Assembly: GCA_025934475.1 (NCBI GenBank)
Contig: JAICXZ010000050.1
Span: forward strand, 1-10,076
Reading direction: 5' to 3'
Length of the DNA: 10,076 nt
DNA from: Mucilaginibacter sp.
GTDB lineage: Bacteria; Bacteroidota; Bacteroidia; Sphingobacteriales; Sphingobacteriaceae
Shown: piece after piece, positions 5,708 to 10,076 of the stretch
How positions within the stretch are numbered: the first letter of the stretch is position 1
Layout of the letters: every line of letters starts with the position of its first letter
Translations under genes and position numbers: made by a program
The notes under the pieces: generated by a model
What the model was told of the DNA's origin: nothing
The model's input: the letters and a program-made list of their open reading frames with translations, nothing else
The model's database searches: none

Positions 5708-8320
5708 ATGAAAAAAAACACCGGAAGAAGGGATTTTTTAAAAAATGTTGCCCTTGGCAGCGCTGTGGCTTTAGCCCCTGTACACCTTTCAAATATTGTT
5801 GACGAACCGGGTAAACCCGGCTCAAATTTGAGCGAGCCGACCAAACGAGCCTACAATGGCGCTTATACCGGCGAGCACCTGAACCGGATAGCCATGCCAA
5901 TTGGTGGTATCGGCGCCGGGATGTTTTGCCTGGAAGGCACCGGCTCCATAGCCCAGGTATCGGTACGCAACCGGCCCGAGATGTTTAACGATCCGGGAAT
6001 ATTTGCGGCAATCGCGGTAAAAGGTATCGCCAATGGCGCTAAATTATTGGAGGGACCTGTACCCAACTGGAAAAAATTTGGCCTGCATGATGCCGGTAAT
6101 GGATTGAGTGGTTCAACCACGGGTTTACCACATTTTCATTCTGCAAGTTTTAAGACCGAATTCCCTTTTGGGCATATCGAACTAACGGATAAAGATCTTC
6201 CCCTTGATGTGAAGATCACCGGTTGGAGTCCATTTATCCCAACAGATGAAGATAATTCGAGCTTACCCGGTGGCGCGATAGAATATACATTCACGAATAC
6301 CGGCAAGGCGGAAATTGACGCCGTATTCTCGTTCAACTCGAAAAACTTTCTCCGGGTTGATGATGGCAAAAATGCTATTCGGGAAACCAGGGGTGGCTTC
6401 ATATTATTTGAGGCCGGCACTAAAGAGAAACCGTATCCTTCGGAGTTCGCTGTATTGACGGAAGATGACAAATGTGTTGTGGACCATTGCTGGTTCCGTG
6501 GTGGCTGGTGGGATCCGCTGACGATGGCCTGGAATGCTGTAAAAAATGTAGAAGCGAAACAAAACCCGCCCGTACCCAATGATGCTCCGGGCGCCAGCAT
6601 TTACGTCCCCTTCAACCTTCCTCCTGGCAAAAAGAAGACCATCCGGTTAATAATGTGCTGGTACACACCTGATTCGGAACTAACTTTTGGCCAGATGGGA
6701 CGTCGGAAAGATTGTGACCCGTCAAGTGGATGCTGCAATACACCTGCCGATCTGCAATTAGACAAATATGATAAGCATTTTGACGGGAAATTTTATAAAC
6801 CCTGGTATAGCAGCCGGTTCGAAAACATTAATGCCGTTATCGATTACTGGAAAAGCAATTATAACGAGCTCAGGAAGAAGACCGAGATTTTCAGCAAAGC
6901 ATTTTACAACACAACGCTGCCGCCCGAGGCAATAGAAGCAGTTGCCTGCAATCTGTCTATTTTAAAATCGCCCACGGTGATGCGCCAGTATGATGGCCGC
7001 TTATGGAGCTTTGAAGGCTGCGGCTATGATTCGGGTTGCTGCCACGGCTCATGTACTCATGTGTGGAATTATGCCCAGGCCATTTCTCACCTGTTCCCTG
7101 CGCTTGAACGCAGCCTGCGCCATACCGAGTTTTGTGAGAGCCAGGACGAAAAAGGGCACCAGAATTTTAGGTCAAATCTGCCTATCGGTCCTACCACGCA
7201 CGATTTTCATGCAGCAGCCGATGGTCAGTTAGGCGGCATCATGAAGGTTTACCGTGAATGGAGGATACATGGCGATGATAACTGGATCCAGAAAATGTAT
7301 CCGATGGTGAAAGCCAGTCTCGATTATTGCATCCACACCTGGGATCCGCGCAATAAAGGCGTGATTGAGGAGCCCCACCACAATACCTACGATATCGAAT
7401 TCTGGGGACCAGATGGCATGCACACCAGTTTTTACATTGGCTCTCTCACAGCGTTTATCCTGATGAGCGAGCATTTGGGAAAAGATGCATCAACCTACAG
7501 AGATTTGCAATCAAAGGCCCGCAAAGCGCTTGAACACGACTTATACGATGGGGAGTATTTTATCCAGAAAATTACCGTTGAGGGCCTGAACGCACAAAAT
7601 CCGGCAACGGCCAAATCCTATGGCGGTGACTATTCGGACGAGGCCAAAAAATTACTATTGAAAGAAGGGCCGAAATATCAGTACGGTAAAGGTTGTTTAT
7701 CCGACGGTATCCTCGGCGCATGGATTGCCCGGATGTGTATGGTGCCCGAATCGATAAACAGCGACTACATTAAAAGTCATTTACGATCAATATTCAAATA
7801 CAATTTCAAAAGCGATTTAAGCGAGCATGCTAATCCGCAGCGTCCCTCCTACGCACTGGGTAACGAGGCTGGACTTTTGCTGTGTACCTGGCCCAAAGGT
7901 GGCAAGCTGTCTCTCCCATTTGTTTATAGTGACGAAGTTTGGACCGGCATTGAACACCAGGTAGCATCGCACCTGATACTGACAGGTAATGTAGCTGAGG
8001 GACTAACCGTTCTCCGCGCCTCGCGCGACAGGTACGATGGCCGTATCCGAAATCCGTTCAACGAATATGAATGTGGGCATTGGTATGCCAGAGCTATGTC
8101 GAGTTACGGATATATCCAGGCGCTTACTGGTGTGCAATACGATGCCGTGACCAAAAGTTTACATATCGATTCTAAAGTGGGCAATTTTATCAGTTTTCTG
8201 TCAACCGATACCGGGTTTGGTAATGTCAGTCTTAAAGATGGTCGCCCTGCCTTGCATGTGCCATACGGCCAAATCGACGTCAAAAAAGTTTATGTTTCGG
8301 GGAAGGAAACCACGCTATGA
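5708..8320 (+). CDS. Tat-exported GH116 family glycoside hydrolase (GBA2-type)
   Basis: The 870-residue protein opens with a twin-arginine leader (GRRDFLKN followed by a hydrophobic run to about residue 26). An N-terminal beta-sandwich domain (about 50-320) begins with the LNRIAMPIGGIGAG block typical of GBA2-like enzymes. The C-terminal (alpha/alpha)6 domain (about 385-830) has WSFEG with Glu436 as likely nucleophile, GSCTHVWNYAQA (447-458), NTYDIEF with Asp562 as likely acid/base, SDEVWTGIEHQ (741-751) and NEYECGHWYARAMSS (785-799) for sugar binding. Catalytic roles are assigned by comparison with human GBA2 and Thermoanaerobacterium GH116. Known members are retaining beta-glucosidases, glucosylceramidases, beta-xylosidases or N-acetylglucosaminidases, so the substrate is open. 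Two cysteine groups (336, 342, 343 and 438, 444, 445, 449) are notable. The stop overlaps the start of the FKBP gene. There is no Shine-Dalgarno site; the leader carries a hairpin. Confidence 0.92.
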   Translation: MKKNTGRRDFLKNVALGSAVALAPVHLSNIVDEPGKPGSNLSEPTKRAYNGAYTGEHLNRIAMPIGGIGAGMFCLEGTGSIAQVSVRNRPEMFNDPGIFAAIAVKGIANGAKLLEGPVPNWKKFGLHDAGNGLSGSTTGLPHFHSASFKTEFPFGHIELTDKDLPLDVKITGWSPFIPTDEDNSSLPGGAIEYTFTNTGKAEIDAVFSFNSKNFLRVDDGKNAIRETRGGFILFEAGTKEKPYPSEFAVLTEDDKCVVDHCWFRGGWWDPLTMAWNAVKNVEAKQNPPVPNDAPGASIYVPFNLPPGKKKTIRLIMCWYTPDSELTFGQMGRRKDCDPSSGCCNTPADLQLDKYDKHFDGKFYKPWYSSRFENINAVIDYWKSNYNELRKKTEIFSKAFYNTTLPPEAIEAVACNLSILKSPTVMRQYDGRLWSFEGCGYDSGCCHGSCTHVWNYAQAISHLFPALERSLRHTEFCESQDEKGHQNFRSNLPIGPTTHDFHAAADGQLGGIMKVYREWRIHGDDNWIQKMYPMVKASLDYCIHTWDPRNKGVIEEPHHNTYDIEFWGPDGMHTSFYIGSLTAFILMSEHLGKDASTYRDLQSKARKALEHDLYDGEYFIQKITVEGLNAQNPATAKSYGGDYSDEAKKLLLKEGPKYQYGKGCLSDGILGAWIARMCMVPESINSDYIKSHLRSIFKYNFKSDLSEHANPQRPSYALGNEAGLLLCTWPKGGKLSLPFVYSDEVWTGIEHQVASHLILTGNVAEGLTVLRASRDRYDGRIRNPFNEYECGHWYARAMSSYGYIQALTGVQYDAVTKSLHIDSKVGNFISFLSTDTGFGNVSLKDGRPALHVPYGQIDVKKVYVSGKETTL
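8303..8307 (+). promoter_or_regulatory. Shine-Dalgarno-like site for the FKBP gene
   Basis: AAGGA within the last codons of the GH116 gene lies nine bases before the ATG at 8317, and supports this start over the internal Met codon at 8338. Confidence 0.45.
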
Positions 8321-8637
8321 AAGTTGAAAACAATAAAATGGTGGCACTGCGTTATTCCATCAAAACCCATAACGGCGGTATTATGGCCGACATTATGAAC
8401 GAACAACCCTTTAGGTATGTAGTCGGCAGCGGCGGCATTTTACCGGCACTCGAGCAAAATATTCACGGTCTTGAGCCTGGCGAGCAAAAATCGTTTGTTT
8501 TGTTAAAGGCCGAACAACCGGGGCTTTTTGAAGACTTGTACGTGGATGTCATTATCGACGACGTAAGCGACGATGTTCCCGAAAAAGCTGTAATATCCAC
8601 TGATTCAAGCTGCAGCGGCGATGATTGCTGTTGCTAA
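8317..8637 (+). CDS. Minimal SlyD-like FKBP-type peptidyl-prolyl isomerase with a cysteine tail
   Basis: The 106-residue product aligns with the start of E. coli SlyD: MVALRYSIKTHNGGIM, then GSGGILPALEQNIHGLEPGEQKSF (37-60), the FKBP core helix and strand. After that it is much shorter than SlyD. The insert-in-flap chaperone domain and the conserved 'AYG' are missing, and LYVDVIIDDV (74-83) seems to supply the last strand. It ends SSCSGDDCCC, with Cys99 and Cys104-106, recalling the metal-binding tail of SlyD. There is no signal peptide, so it should be cytoplasmic. Isomerase activity is uncertain because the fold is so reduced. The start ATG overlaps the GH116 stop as ATGA, so the two proteins are translated together. 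A role as a helper for the Tat-exported hydrolase is an inference, supported by reports that E. coli SlyD binds Tat signal peptides. Confidence 0.8.
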   Translation: MKVENNKMVALRYSIKTHNGGIMADIMNEQPFRYVVGSGGILPALEQNIHGLEPGEQKSFVLLKAEQPGLFEDLYVDVIIDDVSDDVPEKAVISTDSSCSGDDCCC

Positions 8638-8684
8638 ACTTTGTCATTTTTGACGCCGAGCCTAAAAGTCCGGCCAAATAAGCG

Positions 8685-8692
8685 TACCTTTG
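8685..8692 (+). promoter_or_regulatory. -7 promoter element for the ABC-F gene
   Basis: TACCTTTG is an exact match to the Bacteroidota -7 box TAnnTTTG and ends 21 bases before the ATG at 8714. No TTTG sits at 19-21 bases upstream; the nearest (8649-8652) is too far. Transcription would begin around 8697-8700. Confidence 0.5.
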
Positions 8693-8702
8693 CGCCAAAT
8701 TT

Positions 8703-10076
<1,374 letters not shown>

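Noticed and set aside
6136..6600. 154-codon minus-strand open frame inside the GH116 gene
   Set aside because: It lies wholly within a strongly supported gene and shows no recognisable protein motif; it is a shadow frame.

Overview
The window looks like a chromosomal segment of a Bacteroidota bacterium, probably of the Sphingobacteriaceae (Mucilaginibacter or Pedobacter type). The reasons are the TonB-dependent receptor tail followed by a lipoprotein, the -7 boxes of TAnnTTTG type ahead of several genes, A-rich leaders with few Shine-Dalgarno sites, and protein sequences that resemble that family. Genus placement is an inference from memory of the families. I see no RNA gene, CRISPR array, insertion sequence or phage gene.

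Bases 1-3544 form one rightward cluster. It holds the last 56 residues of an outer-membrane TonB-dependent receptor, a beta-helix lipoprotein, a secreted YncE-like beta-propeller and a Tat-exported purple acid phosphatase of the mammalian ACP5 type. All four products are predicted to act outside the cytoplasm. The spacing is tight (19, 54 and 3 bases), so the cluster reads as an envelope binding, uptake and phosphate-releasing module. The substrate is not shown by the sequence.

Bases 3602-5313 are compact housekeeping genes: coaD (coenzyme A synthesis), a leftward Nudix hydrolase that overlaps the coaD tail by 26 bases, and pyrE (pyrimidine synthesis). The start codons of the Nudix gene and pyrE overlap head to head inside one CATG, so each gene must be transcribed from a promoter inside the other. 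pyrE may make a leaderless or nearly leaderless mRNA.

Bases 5314-5707 are the only long stretch without an obvious gene. It contains a possible 26-residue membrane protein on the minus strand, an AT-rich block, and two clear inverted repeats ahead of the next gene.

Bases 5708-8637 encode a Tat-exported GH116 (GBA2-type) glycoside hydrolase and, overlapping its stop codon by four bases, a very short SlyD-like FKBP with a cysteine tail. From 8714 to the window end runs an ABC-F ATPase of the YbiT type. Its degenerate motifs (first signature, second Walker A) would fall in the same composite ATP site, which suggests a one-active-site enzyme.

No complete new system such as a defence island is evident. 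The most interesting items are the asymmetric ABC-F protein, the CATG start-codon overlap, the GH116/mini-SlyD pair, the phosphatase cluster and the undescribed 26-residue ORF.
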